Part shown: positions 16,088 through 24,542 of the stretch, one piece after another
How the letters are laid out: each line of letters begins with the position of its first letter
Position numbering within the stretch: position 1 is the first letter of the stretch
Source: an uncultured Bacteroidales bacterium
GTDB taxonomy: Bacteria; Bacteroidota; Bacteroidia; Bacteroidales; Bacteroidaceae
Assembly (NCBI GenBank): GCA_937898885.1
Contig: CALDKD010000026.1
Location: 1-32,523, forward strand
DNA: 32,523 nt
Direction of reading: 5' to 3'
Notes under the pieces: generated by a model
Told to the model about the DNA's origin: nothing
Database searches by the model: none
The model's input: only the letters and a program-made list of their open reading frames with translations
Translations under genes and position numbers: made by a program

Positions 16088-18355
16088 ATGCGGTACGTGG
16101 ATGTGATATTGCCCTTGCCTCTGGACAGACTCTTTACTTATTCCATTCCTGAGACAATTCCCGGTGAGATTATGGCCGGTATGCGTCTGTGTGTCCCTTT
16201 CGGACGTACTAAAAGATACACCGCCATTGTTGTGCGGACCCATACAGACAGGCCCGAGGGTTATGATGTGAGGCCTGTCATTTGTGCCCTGGATGATAAG
16301 CCTTGTCTTGTAGAGAGTCAGATGAGGCTTCTTGCATGGATCTCCAACTACTATCTTTGTGCCAGGGGCGATGTTATGAAGGCGATGCTTCCCGCCGTAC
16401 TTCGCCCCTCCGGTGATGATGCCGGCGAGGATTACAAGCCCCGTACGGAGAGTTGTGTCAGGCTGGCGTGGCAATATGATGAGACGCGTCTGAATGAGAC
16501 ATTCACACAAATATCGCGTGCAGGGCGGCAGGTGGATATGCTCACCGCATATCTGGACTTGTCGGGATTGTCTGATGCCCACTGCGATGAGCCTGAGATA
16601 GTAACCAGAAGGGCGTTGCTTTCCAAATGTGACTCCCAATCAGCTCTTGATGCGTTGGTGCGCAAGGGCATTCTTGAGATCTGGCATCACGAGCGAGGAC
16701 GTCTTCCATTGTTCGATGGCAGGCTCTTTCCGCCAAATGTCCTGAACGGGCAGCAGCAGAACGCGTCAGACAGCATAAAGAGTGCTTTTGCCAATAAGGA
16801 TATATGCCTTTTACACGGTGTCACGTCAAGTGGCAAGACAGAGGTATATATACATCTGATGAAGGAGTATGTCAGTCAGGGCCGGCAAGTACTGTTTCTA
16901 TTGCCTGAGATAGCATTGACTCTTCAAATAATGCGCCGTCTTCAGCGTGTATTCGGTGATGAGATGTGCGTGTATCACTCCCGTTGCTCTGAGGCGGAGC
17001 GCGCTGAGATATGGAAACGACAGCTTGGGAATAATCCGTTTAAGGTAGTGGTTGGAGCCCGTTCCTCAGTTTTCCTGCCATACCGGAACCTCGGTCTGGT
17101 AGTAATTGATGAGGAGCACGATGCCAGTTACAAGCAGACAGACCCTGCTCCAAGATACAATGCAAGAAACGCAGCTATGGTGCTGGCGTCTTATTGTGGC
17201 GCCAAGGTGCTGTTAGGCTCGGCCACTCCGTCGTTGGAGAGCTATTTCTATGCAAGAAACGGCAAATACGGTCTTGCTGAGATGCGAGACAGGTTTATGG
17301 ACCTGCCTCTACCTCAGGTCGAGGTAGTTGATGTGTATGAGCTTCGCCGTAAAAAACGGATGAGCGGCTTGATCTCACCATTGCTTGAGTCATACATCAG
17401 GCAGGCTCTGAACGATGGCAATCAGGTGATACTGTTCCGCAACAGGCGTGGGTATGCTCCTGTCCTTAGGTGTCTCTCCTGCGGATGGGTGCCAAAATGT
17501 GACAGTTGTGATGTTAGCCTCACATGGCATAAGAGCTTGAGAAAACTCTCCTGCCATTATTGCGGCAAACCTTATCAGATGCCTTCGTCCTGTCCTGAAT
17601 GTGGCGGAAGACATCTGGACGTGTCCGGTTACGGAACCGAGAAGGTGGAGGAGGAGATAAACCGGCTTTTCCCTATGGCAGTGACAGGCCGTCTGGATAC
17701 TGATACAGCCGTGTCGTCCTCGGCATACAATCAGATAATGCAGGATTTTGAGGATGGGCTTACAAACATTCTCATAGGAACTCAGATGGTTACCAAGGGA
17801 CTTGACTTTGACCGTGTGAGCGTTGTTGGCATTCTTAATGCGGACAGTCTGTCCGGTAGTCCGGATTTCCGTTCCTCAGAGCGCGCTTTCCAGATGATGA
17901 GTCAGGTTGCCGGCCGTGCCGGACGCCGTTACCGGCAGGGGCACGTTGTGATTCAGACAAGAGAGTCCGATAACCCGGTATATCCGTTAGTGGTGAGTGG
18001 CCGGTTTGATGAGTTTTACGACAGTGAGATTGAGGAGAGAAGAATGTTTCAGTATCCACCATTTACCAGGATTATCAACATATATCTCAAGTCATCAGAG
18101 TACGGCGTTCTTAATGATGCGGCCTTATGGGCGGGGAATCAGTTCCGTGCGGTTTTCGGCGACAGGGTTCTGGGGCCCGACGCTCCGGCAGTGCAGAGAA
18201 TACAGATGCATTACATCAGAAAGATGCTGCTGAAGATAGAGTCCGGCGTGTCAATGGTTCCGGTGCGCGACAGATTGCTCTTGCTCAGGGAAGAGTTCTG
18301 CCAGAGGTTCAGGCAGGTCAGCCTTTATTACGATGTAGATCCGATGGATTGCTGA
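16088..18355 (+). CDS. priA: Primosomal protein N', replication-restart helicase PriA
   Basis: The ATG at 16088 gives 755 residues starting MRYVDVILPLPLDRLFTYSI, the usual PriA N-terminus; an upstream in-frame TTG lies inside the terminator hairpin and is unlikely. The order is a 3'-DNA-binding domain, Walker A GVTSSGKTEVY (about 244-254), DEEH (about 341-344), SATPS, and the paired zinc-binding cysteines (CLSC, CDSC, CHYC, CPEC, about 461-505) that mark PriA. Helicase motifs GTQMVTKGLDF and QVAGRAGR follow. PriA reloads the replisome at stalled forks. Its stop is only 5 nt from the stop of the convergent HD gene. Confidence 0.96.
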   Translation: MRYVDVILPLPLDRLFTYSIPETIPGEIMAGMRLCVPFGRTKRYTAIVVRTHTDRPEGYDVRPVICALDDKPCLVESQMRLLAWISNYYLCARGDVMKAMLPAVLRPSGDDAGEDYKPRTESCVRLAWQYDETRLNETFTQISRAGRQVDMLTAYLDLSGLSDAHCDEPEIVTRRALLSKCDSQSALDALVRKGILEIWHHERGRLPLFDGRLFPPNVLNGQQQNASDSIKSAFANKDICLLHGVTSSGKTEVYIHLMKEYVSQGRQVLFLLPEIALTLQIMRRLQRVFGDEMCVYHSRCSEAERAEIWKRQLGNNPFKVVVGARSSVFLPYRNLGLVVIDEEHDASYKQTDPAPRYNARNAAMVLASYCGAKVLLGSATPSLESYFYARNGKYGLAEMRDRFMDLPLPQVEVVDVYELRRKKRMSGLISPLLESYIRQALNDGNQVILFRNRRGYAPVLRCLSCGWVPKCDSCDVSLTWHKSLRKLSCHYCGKPYQMPSSCPECGGRHLDVSGYGTEKVEEEINRLFPMAVTGRLDTDTAVSSSAYNQIMQDFEDGLTNILIGTQMVTKGLDFDRVSVVGILNADSLSGSPDFRSSERAFQMMSQVAGRAGRRYRQGHVVIQTRESDNPVYPLVVSGRFDEFYDSEIEERRMFQYPPFTRIINIYLKSSEYGVLNDAALWAGNQFRAVFGDRVLGPDAPAVQRIQMHYIRKMLLKIESGVSMVPVRDRLLLLREEFCQRFRQVSLYYDVDPMDC

Positions 18356-18360
18356 CCGGC

Positions 18361-20418
18361 CTATTTGTTCAGGGACGGATAGCTTATGCGGGTGTGGTAC
18401 ATTGTTTTCAGCTTGTCCTTGAAAACAGCCTTTATTTGCGATATCTCCTTGTATGTGATAGGACACTCCTGAAAATGTCCCTCGCTGACCTGAGTGTCGA
18501 TAATGTTCTCCACCAGATTGCCTATGGCCTCCTCGGTGTGCTCGCTGAGACTCCTGGAGCTTGCCTCAACGGCATCGGCCATCATCAGTATGGCAGTCTC
18601 CTTTGTATCCGGCTCAGGACCTCCGTAGCTGAAAAGCTCTTTGTCAACTTCCTTGCCCGGGTTCTCATTGCTGTACTTTATGTAAAAGTATTTGGCCATA
18701 CCGTTACCGTGGTGCGTATTGATGAAATGTGTCACGGCAGGCGGAAGCCCGTATTTCTCAGCAAGTCTCATTCCTTCGGTCACGTGACTGGTTATGATGC
18801 GGGCGCTCTCCAGATATGACAGCTTTTCGTGCGGATTCACTCCATTCTGGTTCTCGGTGAAGAAGGGCGGGTTGGACATCTTGCCTATATCGTGATAGAG
18901 GGCAGCCGTTCTTACCAGCTGAGCCGACGCGCCTATTGCCTTTGCTGCCTCCGAGGCCAATGTGGAGACCTGCATTGAGTGCTGGAATGTGCCGGGAGCA
19001 TTCTCCATAAGCTGTCTGAGCAACGGATTGTTAAGGTTGGACAACTCAATGAGTGTGACATTTGATGTGAAGCCGAACAGTTTCTCGATTGCCAGAATAA
19101 GGGGATATGTGAGCAAAAGAACTATCGCATTTATGGCAAAATATACAAATACCTGCCATTGTATGTCCTTGATGTTCTCAAGCTGTATCAGCTGAAGAGC
19201 CAGCCATACGGCGCAGTAGGAGCCGAATACTATGAATACAGACTTGAATATCTGTGATCTCTGGGACAACTCGTGAACGCTGTATATCGCCATCAGGCCC
19301 GCTACTATCTGAAGCAGCAGATACTCAAATGGCATTGGTGTGCTTATGGAGCATATTAGCAGGTATGTAAGGTATCCGGTGAATGATGTGCGGGAGTCCA
19401 GAAACACGCGCAGCATCAGGGCCAGCATTGTGCAGGGCAGTATGAAGATGCTCCAGCTGGTGAACCTGATGTACAGGTTGGTGCCTATCACGAATGTCGT
19501 AACCGTACCGATCAGGAATATCAGTCTGGAATGGTCTTTGATGTTATCCTTGCGATATGTGACAAGATAGAATGTAAGTACAAGCAGCAGGATGGCGACA
19601 TAAAGCAGATTCCCGCTCCAGGTAAGTATCCTGAAATCCCGGGTATCGGTACGTCCGCTCATTACATCCATGTAGGACTTAATCATCAGGAACTTGTCGT
19701 GGTCCACAATCTCTCCCCGGTCTATTATCTTCTGATTGGCAACCACCATACCGCTGTATCCGGATATCTGCTCTTCCTGTGCTTTCAGCTCTGATTCAGA
19801 GCGCTCGGCATCGTATCTCAGATTCGGAACCACAAGCTCCTCAAGATGGAAGCCTAGAAGAAGATGCCGCTCTGAGACTGTCGCAGGGGCTTCAGAAAGT
19901 ATTTTATATGCGTCTTTACGGAGATGAATACGCTCTTTTCCCCTCAATGAGGAGGTGTTTCCGGAATAGATACGTATATGATCCTGGCTGTTACGCTCCA
20001 GCATCTCGTAATCCTCCACCTCAATGATACCGTCATCGTACAGATTCTCAAAATTCTCCTTCAGACTCTTGTATGATGCCATTGACAAGAAAGAGGAGAG
20101 GGTGTCATAGAAGAGTTTGTCGAAGGTTGACATTACATCGGCGCCACACTCCTCATCAATTATGAAATAGGGAATGAAGCTCCTTCTCAGACTGTCAAGC
20201 TCCTGATTGAAAGCCTCATTATCCTTCTCAATCGGAAAGCTGAAAGGGGCAATCAGCTCATCGTACATCCAGGGGTTTCCCTCCGATGGCTCGTATCTTA
20301 CGGAGCGTCCTGAAGGCATGGTATATACGGAGAGAAGTACTGACAGTGTAATCAGTATGGCCAGCAGGGCTCTCGTGCTGAATACTGAGGATTCTTGGTT
20401 CTGTTTATGACCGGGCAT
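18361..20418 (-). CDS. 7TM-HD family phosphohydrolase, PgpH-type (probable c-di-AMP phosphodiesterase)
   Basis: This 685-residue protein has an N-terminal helix (about 17-35) and an extracytoplasmic helical domain to about residue 270 (7TMR-HDED type). About seven transmembrane segments (270-480) and a cytoplasmic HD domain follow. Metal ligands are visible: His in TFQHSMQVS, HDIGK (about 508-512), His in ITSHVTEGM, HH in NTHHGNG and Asp in MMADAVEASS. Characterised PgpH proteins hydrolyse cyclic di-AMP to pApA; this activity is inferred from the domain plan. It is transcribed convergently to priA and back to back with gltX. Confidence 0.9.
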   Translation of the reverse strand: MPGHKQNQESSVFSTRALLAILITLSVLLSVYTMPSGRSVRYEPSEGNPWMYDELIAPFSFPIEKDNEAFNQELDSLRRSFIPYFIIDEECGADVMSTFDKLFYDTLSSFLSMASYKSLKENFENLYDDGIIEVEDYEMLERNSQDHIRIYSGNTSSLRGKERIHLRKDAYKILSEAPATVSERHLLLGFHLEELVVPNLRYDAERSESELKAQEEQISGYSGMVVANQKIIDRGEIVDHDKFLMIKSYMDVMSGRTDTRDFRILTWSGNLLYVAILLLVLTFYLVTYRKDNIKDHSRLIFLIGTVTTFVIGTNLYIRFTSWSIFILPCTMLALMLRVFLDSRTSFTGYLTYLLICSISTPMPFEYLLLQIVAGLMAIYSVHELSQRSQIFKSVFIVFGSYCAVWLALQLIQLENIKDIQWQVFVYFAINAIVLLLTYPLILAIEKLFGFTSNVTLIELSNLNNPLLRQLMENAPGTFQHSMQVSTLASEAAKAIGASAQLVRTAALYHDIGKMSNPPFFTENQNGVNPHEKLSYLESARIITSHVTEGMRLAEKYGLPPAVTHFINTHHGNGMAKYFYIKYSNENPGKEVDKELFSYGGPEPDTKETAILMMADAVEASSRSLSEHTEEAIGNLVENIIDTQVSEGHFQECPITYKEISQIKAVFKDKLKTMYHTRISYPSLNK

Positions 20419-20520
20419 AATGATATTTCTGTTTCTGGCTATAAAATTAGATTAAAATCCTGACAACTACAAAAAGCCAAAAGATTCGGATAGATTGCCA
20501 AGTTATTTTCTGAAGATTAG

Positions 20521-20528
20521 TAACTTTG
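20521..20528 (+). promoter_or_regulatory. -7 promoter box of gltX
   Basis: TAACTTTG at 20521-20528 is a perfect TAnnTTTG box 26 nt upstream of the gltX ATG. The -33 element is poor; ATTG at 20494-20497 is 23 nt away. Confidence 0.55.
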
Positions 20529-20554
20529 CACTAAATAACAAGATTGGTACAGTT

Positions 20555-22084
20555 ATGTCAGATAACACAACAGAAAGAAGGGTCAGAGTAAGATTCGCGC
20601 CCAGCCCTACAGGTCCGTTGCATATAGGTGGCGTGAGGACCGCGCTATATAACTATCTTTTTGCACGTCAGAACGGTGGAGACTTCATTTTCCGCATTGA
20701 GGATACCGATACCAACCGTTTTGTACCAGGTGCCGAGGATTATATCTTGGAAGCCTTCCGCTGGCTTGGGATAAAATTTGACGAGGGAGTCTCCTTTGGA
20801 GGAGAGTATGGTCCTTACCGTCAGTCTGAGCGCAGGGATATTTACCGTAAGCACGTTGATATGCTGCTTCAGGCAGGAAAGGCGTACATCGCGTTCGACA
20901 CACCGGCCGAGCTTGAGGCAAAGCGTGCCGGGATTGCCAATTTCCAGTACGATGCCTCAACAAGAGGCCAGATGCGCAACTCCCTGACTATGCCGGAGGC
21001 AGATGTGAAGGCCCTGATGGACAATGGTGAGCAGTACGTGGTAAGGTTCAAGACCGAGCCTGGCTGTGAGGTTGTGGTGGATGACATCATCAGAGGGCGC
21101 GTTGTCATCAACTCATCAATCATTGATGACAAGGTGCTGTTCAAGTCGGCCGACGGTCTGCCCACATATCATTTGGCAAACATTGTGGATGATCACCTTA
21201 TGGAGGTCACACACGTTATCCGTGGTGAGGAATGGCTTCCGTCCGCTCCGTTGCACGTTCTCCTGTATCAGGCATTCGGCTGGCAGGACACAATGCCACG
21301 CTTCGCGCATCTTCCCCTGTTGCTCAAACCGGAGGGCAACGGCAAGCTGAGTAAGCGCGATGGCGACCGTCTTGGCTTCCCGGTATTCCCGCTGGAGTGG
21401 CACGACCCGAAGAGCGGCGAGATATCATCAGGATACCGTGAGAAGGATTATCTGCCCGATGCAGTGCTGAATTTCCTGGCTCTGCTTGGCTGGAATCCCG
21501 GCGATGACCGCGAGATAATGTCGCTTGACGAGATGGTCGGCCTGTTCAATCTGGAGAAGTGCAGCAAGGCCGGAGCCCGTTTCAATTATCAGAAACTCTC
21601 CTGGTTCAATCACGAGTATATACTGCGTAAGAGTGATGAGGAGGTTGCGGAGCTCTTCCGTCCGGTTTTGGAGCAGAAGGGAATTGATGCGCCATTTGAG
21701 CGTATTGTCACCGCGGTCTCTCTTGTAAAGAGCCGTGTGAATTTCATTCACGAGTTGTGGGATAACTCATATTATCTTTTCCAGGCCCCTGAGGAGTACG
21801 ATGAGAAATCACTCAAGAAATGGTGGAAGGAGGAGGCTCCGAAAACCACTGCTGAGCTGTGCGGTTTCCTTGAGGGTCAGGATGACTTCTCCGCAGAGAC
21901 ACTTGAGCCGAAGGTGATGGATTGGATAGCCTCAAAGGAATATCCCGTTGGAAAGGTGATGAACGCTTTCCGCGTGACTCTGGTTGGCGCGGCAATGGGC
22001 CCGCAGATATTCGCGATTACAGAATTCTTAGGAAAGGAGGAGACCTTGAGGCGTGCCCGCAGGGCTTTGTCGGTATTTGCTTAA
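20555..22084 (+). CDS. gltX: Glutamyl-tRNA synthetase
   Basis: The ATG at 20555 (MSDNTTERRVRVRFAPSPTG) gives 509 residues; the longer reading overlaps the promoter box and is rejected. It has the class I HIGH-type signature FAPSPTGPLHIGG, the discriminating RIEDTD motif, and KLSKRDGDR near residue 264 for ATP binding. The C-terminal anticodon-binding helical domain is complete, with the usual ending. It attaches glutamate to tRNA-Glu, or also to tRNA-Gln if a GatCAB pathway exists. A gamma-carbonic-anhydrase-like gene follows 13 nt downstream, probably on the same mRNA. Confidence 0.97.
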   Translation: MSDNTTERRVRVRFAPSPTGPLHIGGVRTALYNYLFARQNGGDFIFRIEDTDTNRFVPGAEDYILEAFRWLGIKFDEGVSFGGEYGPYRQSERRDIYRKHVDMLLQAGKAYIAFDTPAELEAKRAGIANFQYDASTRGQMRNSLTMPEADVKALMDNGEQYVVRFKTEPGCEVVVDDIIRGRVVINSSIIDDKVLFKSADGLPTYHLANIVDDHLMEVTHVIRGEEWLPSAPLHVLLYQAFGWQDTMPRFAHLPLLLKPEGNGKLSKRDGDRLGFPVFPLEWHDPKSGEISSGYREKDYLPDAVLNFLALLGWNPGDDREIMSLDEMVGLFNLEKCSKAGARFNYQKLSWFNHEYILRKSDEEVAELFRPVLEQKGIDAPFERIVTAVSLVKSRVNFIHELWDNSYYLFQAPEEYDEKSLKKWWKEEAPKTTAELCGFLEGQDDFSAETLEPKVMDWIASKEYPVGKVMNAFRVTLVGAAMGPQIFAITEFLGKEETLRRARRALSVFA

Positions 22085-22097
22085 TTTGTTTATAGAT

Positions 22098-22619
22098 ATG
22101 GCGATAATAAAGTCTGTAAGGGGCTTTACCCCAAAGATTGGCGATGATTGTTTTCTTGCCGACAATGCGGCGGTGATTGGTGATGTGGAGATAGGCAATG
22201 GATGCAGCATCTGGTTCGGGGCTGTGCTCCGCGGCGATGTCAACTCCATACGTATAGGAAACGGCACTAATATTCAGGATGGTGCGGTGATTCATACCCT
22301 GTATCAGCGCTCGCAGACCTTCATCGGTGACAATGTCTCTGTAGGCCATAACGTGACCATCCACGGCGCCACCATTAAGGACAATGCCCTTATTGGAATG
22401 GGCTCAGTTGTATTGGACCACGCCGTTGTTGGCGAGGGAGCCATTGTGGCCGCAGGCTCGGTGGTGACCGGCAAGACCGTGATAGGTCCTGGCGAGATGT
22501 GGGCCGGCGTACCAGCCAAGTACATAAAGAACGTTGACCCTGCGCAAAGTGCTGAAATGAATCAGCGCATAGCCCGCGACTACCATATGTATGCCTCTTG
22601 GTACAAGGAAAATGAATAA
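22098..22619 (+). CDS. Gamma-carbonic anhydrase family protein (hexapeptide repeat)
   Basis: The ATG at 22098 (MAIIKSVRGFTPKIGDD) gives 173 residues. Left-handed beta-helix hexapeptides run through the protein: AAVIGDVEIGNGCSIWFGAVLRGDVNS, then TNIQDGAVIH, DNVSVGHNVTIHGATI and ALIGMGSVVLDHAVV. The three zinc-ligand histidines of the gamma class are plausible in AVIHTLY, VGHNVTIHG. A C-terminal helix (AEMNQRIARDYHMYASWY) packs on the trimer. Members include active carbonic anhydrases and YrdA/PaaY-like proteins of uncertain activity, so bicarbonate chemistry is only likely. It sits behind gltX. Confidence 0.88.
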   Translation: MAIIKSVRGFTPKIGDDCFLADNAAVIGDVEIGNGCSIWFGAVLRGDVNSIRIGNGTNIQDGAVIHTLYQRSQTFIGDNVSVGHNVTIHGATIKDNALIGMGSVVLDHAVVGEGAIVAAGSVVTGKTVIGPGEMWAGVPAKYIKNVDPAQSAEMNQRIARDYHMYASWYKENE

Positions 22620-22647
22620 TTATTGTATATCCAATTTGTTATTTGGC

Positions 22648-22655
22648 TATATTTG
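22648..22655 (+). promoter_or_regulatory. -7 promoter box of mdh
   Basis: TATATTTG at 22648-22655 matches TAnnTTTG, 38 nt before the mdh start. ATTG at 22622-22625 is a weak -33 candidate (22-nt spacer). Confidence 0.55.
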
Positions 22656-22693
22656 CGTCAAAGAAATTCATTAACTATTTAAAATAAACAGAT

Positions 22694-23686
22694 ATGAAGT
22701 TTTTAACTGATGAGAAGCTGCTTATCGTTGGTGCCGGTGGAATGATCGGATCCAACATGGTTCAGACCGCTATGATGCTTGGCCTTACTCCAAACATCTG
22801 TCTTTATGATATCTTCGAGCCGGGCGTACACGGTGTGGCAGAGGAGATGTATCATTGCGCATTCCCAGGAGCAAACATCACTTGGACAGTTGATCCTGAG
22901 GTTGCATTCACAGGTGCCAAGTACATCATCTCCTCAGGTGGTGCTCCACGTAAGGAGGGTATGACCCGCGAGGACCTGCTCAAGGGCAACTGTCAGATTG
23001 CAGCCGATTTCGGTGACAAGATCAAGAAATATTGTCCTGACGTAAAGCACGTGGTTGTTATCTTCAACCCGGCCGATGTCACAGCCCTTACAGCTCTGAT
23101 TCACTCAGGCCTGAAGGCTGATCAGCTTACATCACTGGCAGCTCTTGACTCAACACGTCTGCAGGAGGCTCTGGCTCAGGAGTTCGGAGTTCAGCAGGAT
23201 AAGGTTACCGGCGCCCACACCTACGGTGGCCACGGCGAGCAGATGGCTGTATTCGCATCACAGGTAAAGATTGACGGCAAACCACTGTCAGAGATGAATC
23301 TCTCAGCAGAGAAGTTCGAGGAGATTAAGCATAACACCATCCAGGGTGGCTCAAACATCATCAAGCTTCGTGGCCGCAGCTCATTCCAGAGCCCGGCTTA
23401 TCAGGCTGTAAAGATGATTGAGGGCGCTATGGGCGGTGAGAAGTTCACTCTGCCTGCAGGCTGCTATGTAAACTGCGACAAGTGTGGTTTCAAGAACGTT
23501 ATGATGGCTATGCCTACCACAATCGATGCCACCGGTGTTCACTTCACCGCACCTCAGGGTACCGCCGAGGAGATGGCTGCCCTTCAGGCATCTTACGCAC
23601 ACCTCTGCAAGATGCGCGACGAGCTGGTTGATCTGGGTATCATTCCGGCAGTTGCTGAGTGGGGCTCACTGAATGCCAATCTCTGA
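22694..23686 (+). CDS. mdh: Malate dehydrogenase (NAD-dependent)
   Basis: This 330-residue protein has an N-terminal Rossmann motif VGAGGMIGSN (about 11-20) and Asp at the end of beta-2 (LYDIFEPG). Substrate-binding arginines lie in GGAPRKEGMTR; NPADVTAL and the Asp/His catalytic dyad follow, with the histidine in HTYGGHGEQMAVF. It interconverts malate and oxaloacetate in the reductive branch to fumarate and succinate typical of Bacteroidales. The C-terminal part contains an unusual Cys-X3-Cys-X2-Cys cluster (257, 261, 264). Codon use is strongly biased, as in highly expressed genes. It has its own promoter box and is followed by a strong terminator, so it is monocistronic. Confidence 0.93.
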   Translation: MKFLTDEKLLIVGAGGMIGSNMVQTAMMLGLTPNICLYDIFEPGVHGVAEEMYHCAFPGANITWTVDPEVAFTGAKYIISSGGAPRKEGMTREDLLKGNCQIAADFGDKIKKYCPDVKHVVVIFNPADVTALTALIHSGLKADQLTSLAALDSTRLQEALAQEFGVQQDKVTGAHTYGGHGEQMAVFASQVKIDGKPLSEMNLSAEKFEEIKHNTIQGGSNIIKLRGRSSFQSPAYQAVKMIEGAMGGEKFTLPAGCYVNCDKCGFKNVMMAMPTTIDATGVHFTAPQGTAEEMAALQASYAHLCKMRDELVDLGIIPAVAEWGSLNANL

Positions 23687-23708
23687 TTAAGCACCTATAT
23701 ATATAATA

Positions 23709-23750
23709 ATGTGCGGGGCTCGTTTCCGGTGCTCCGCACATTATTGTTAT
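23709..23750 (+). terminator. Strong intrinsic terminator after mdh
   Basis: ATGTGCGGGGC (23709-23719) pairs with GCTCCGCACAT (23731-23741) over 11 positions with one G-T wobble. The AT-rich tail TATTGTTAT follows. Confidence 0.8.
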
Positions 23751-23787
23751 AACTGAGCGGTAAATATTTGTTAAAATTGTTGAATAT

Positions 23788-23819
23788 ATTGCAATTGTAA
23801 TAGAGAATAGATACTTTTA
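23788..23819 (+). promoter_or_regulatory. Candidate promoter of the secreted orphan gene
   Basis: ATTG (23788-23791), a 20-nt spacer and TACTTTTA (23812-23819) resemble the consensus with a mismatch in the last base. The start codon is 37 nt downstream. Confidence 0.4.
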
Positions 23820-23856
23820 CGTCCACAATATTGTTAAACCTTTAAATACGAATGAT

Positions 23857-24381
23857 ATGAAAAGAACTAAGAGTATTCTGTCAATCAGTATGTTACTGTT
23901 GGCAAACCTGCTGTTGGTATGTAATGTTGACGCAGCAAAGAAACCGAAAGGCATAGTAATCCCAGAGGGAGACAATGCTACGGTGGTTACAGAGGGCAAC
24001 TACACGACAATATCTTTCCCAGATGTTCTCTCGGCAGAGGATATGCAGCGCTATGATACCGATTTCCTGGGCTATATGCTGAGCATCAACGCAAAGATCT
24101 CAAGCAGCGGCAGTGATTATAACGGCTCACCTATTTACTATTATGTACACAACTCAAAGGAGTGGTTGCATAAAGGTCAGTACGAGGATCCGTCAATCAT
24201 TCCGGTATCAAAGATCAAGTCCATCAAGTTCTCAAAGTATGTTCTCCGTCTGAGAGACTTCAACAAGCAGATGCCTCTGCTTGACGGCTCAAAGGAGAAG
24301 CAGAACGACTCCGGCTATCAGCAGGAGGTCCTGTCTGGTGAGAACAGGTATATCTTTATGGAGATTTCCCTGAGAGACTGA
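23857..24381 (+). CDS. Secreted hypothetical protein
   Basis: This 174-residue protein has a clean signal peptide (MKRTKSILSISMLLLANLLLVCNVDA, cleavage after VDA) and a short basic start to the mature part (AKKPKG). I do not recognise the family. The mature part looks like a small beta-rich globular domain with aromatic strands (SPIYYYVHNSKEWLHKGQY, ENRYIFMEISL). It includes a Lys-rich strand, KIKSIKFSKYVLRLRDF. No cysteine remains after signal removal and no enzymatic motif is visible. It has its own promoter-like element and a strong terminator, so it is a single-gene unit between mdh and the TPR/BspA operon. Whether it works with that operon is unknown. Confidence 0.75.
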   Translation: MKRTKSILSISMLLLANLLLVCNVDAAKKPKGIVIPEGDNATVVTEGNYTTISFPDVLSAEDMQRYDTDFLGYMLSINAKISSSGSDYNGSPIYYYVHNSKEWLHKGQYEDPSIIPVSKIKSIKFSKYVLRLRDFNKQMPLLDGSKEKQNDSGYQQEVLSGENRYIFMEISLRD

Positions 24382-24405
24382 TTTTTGGGAGACAAATATC
24401 CAATC

Positions 24406-24439
24406 AAAGCCGGTCATTGATATTTGACCGGCTTTTTTT
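24406..24439 (+). terminator. Strong intrinsic terminator after the secreted orphan gene
   Basis: AAAGCCGGTCA (24406-24416) and TGACCGGCTTT (24425-24435) form a perfect 11-bp stem with an 8-nt loop, running into seven T. Confidence 0.9.
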
Positions 24440-24469
24440 GTGGTGAAATCGCAGATATTGTGGTGAAAT
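24438..24469 (+). repeat. Two 12-bp direct repeats with 20-bp period upstream of the TPR/BspA operon
   Basis: TTGTGGTGAAAT occurs at 24438-24449 and again at 24458-24469. The copies are exact and 20 bp apart, two helical turns, so both face the same side of the DNA. They lie about 50-75 bp upstream of the -7 box and could bind a regulator dimer. Confidence 0.5.
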
Positions 24470-24478
24470 GATTATACA

Positions 24479-24496
24479 AGAAGCGTGTAGAAGCGT
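24479..24496 (+). repeat. Two 8-bp direct repeats with 10-bp period near the -33 region
   Basis: AGAAGCGT at 24479-24486 and 24489-24496 are exact and spaced one helical turn. The second copy runs into the TTTG that could serve as the -33 element, a typical position for an activator or repressor site. Confidence 0.45.
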
Positions 24497-24524
24497 TTGC
24501 TGCTAAGCTTGACTATTATATTTG
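24496..24524 (+). promoter_or_regulatory. Promoter of the TPR/BspA operon
   Basis: TATATTTG (24517-24524) is a perfect -7 box 18 nt before the ATG. TTTG (24496-24499) is 17 nt upstream, slightly closer than usual, which might fit a promoter needing an activator. Confidence 0.5.
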
Positions 24525-24542
24525 CATTAAAAAGACTGATTT

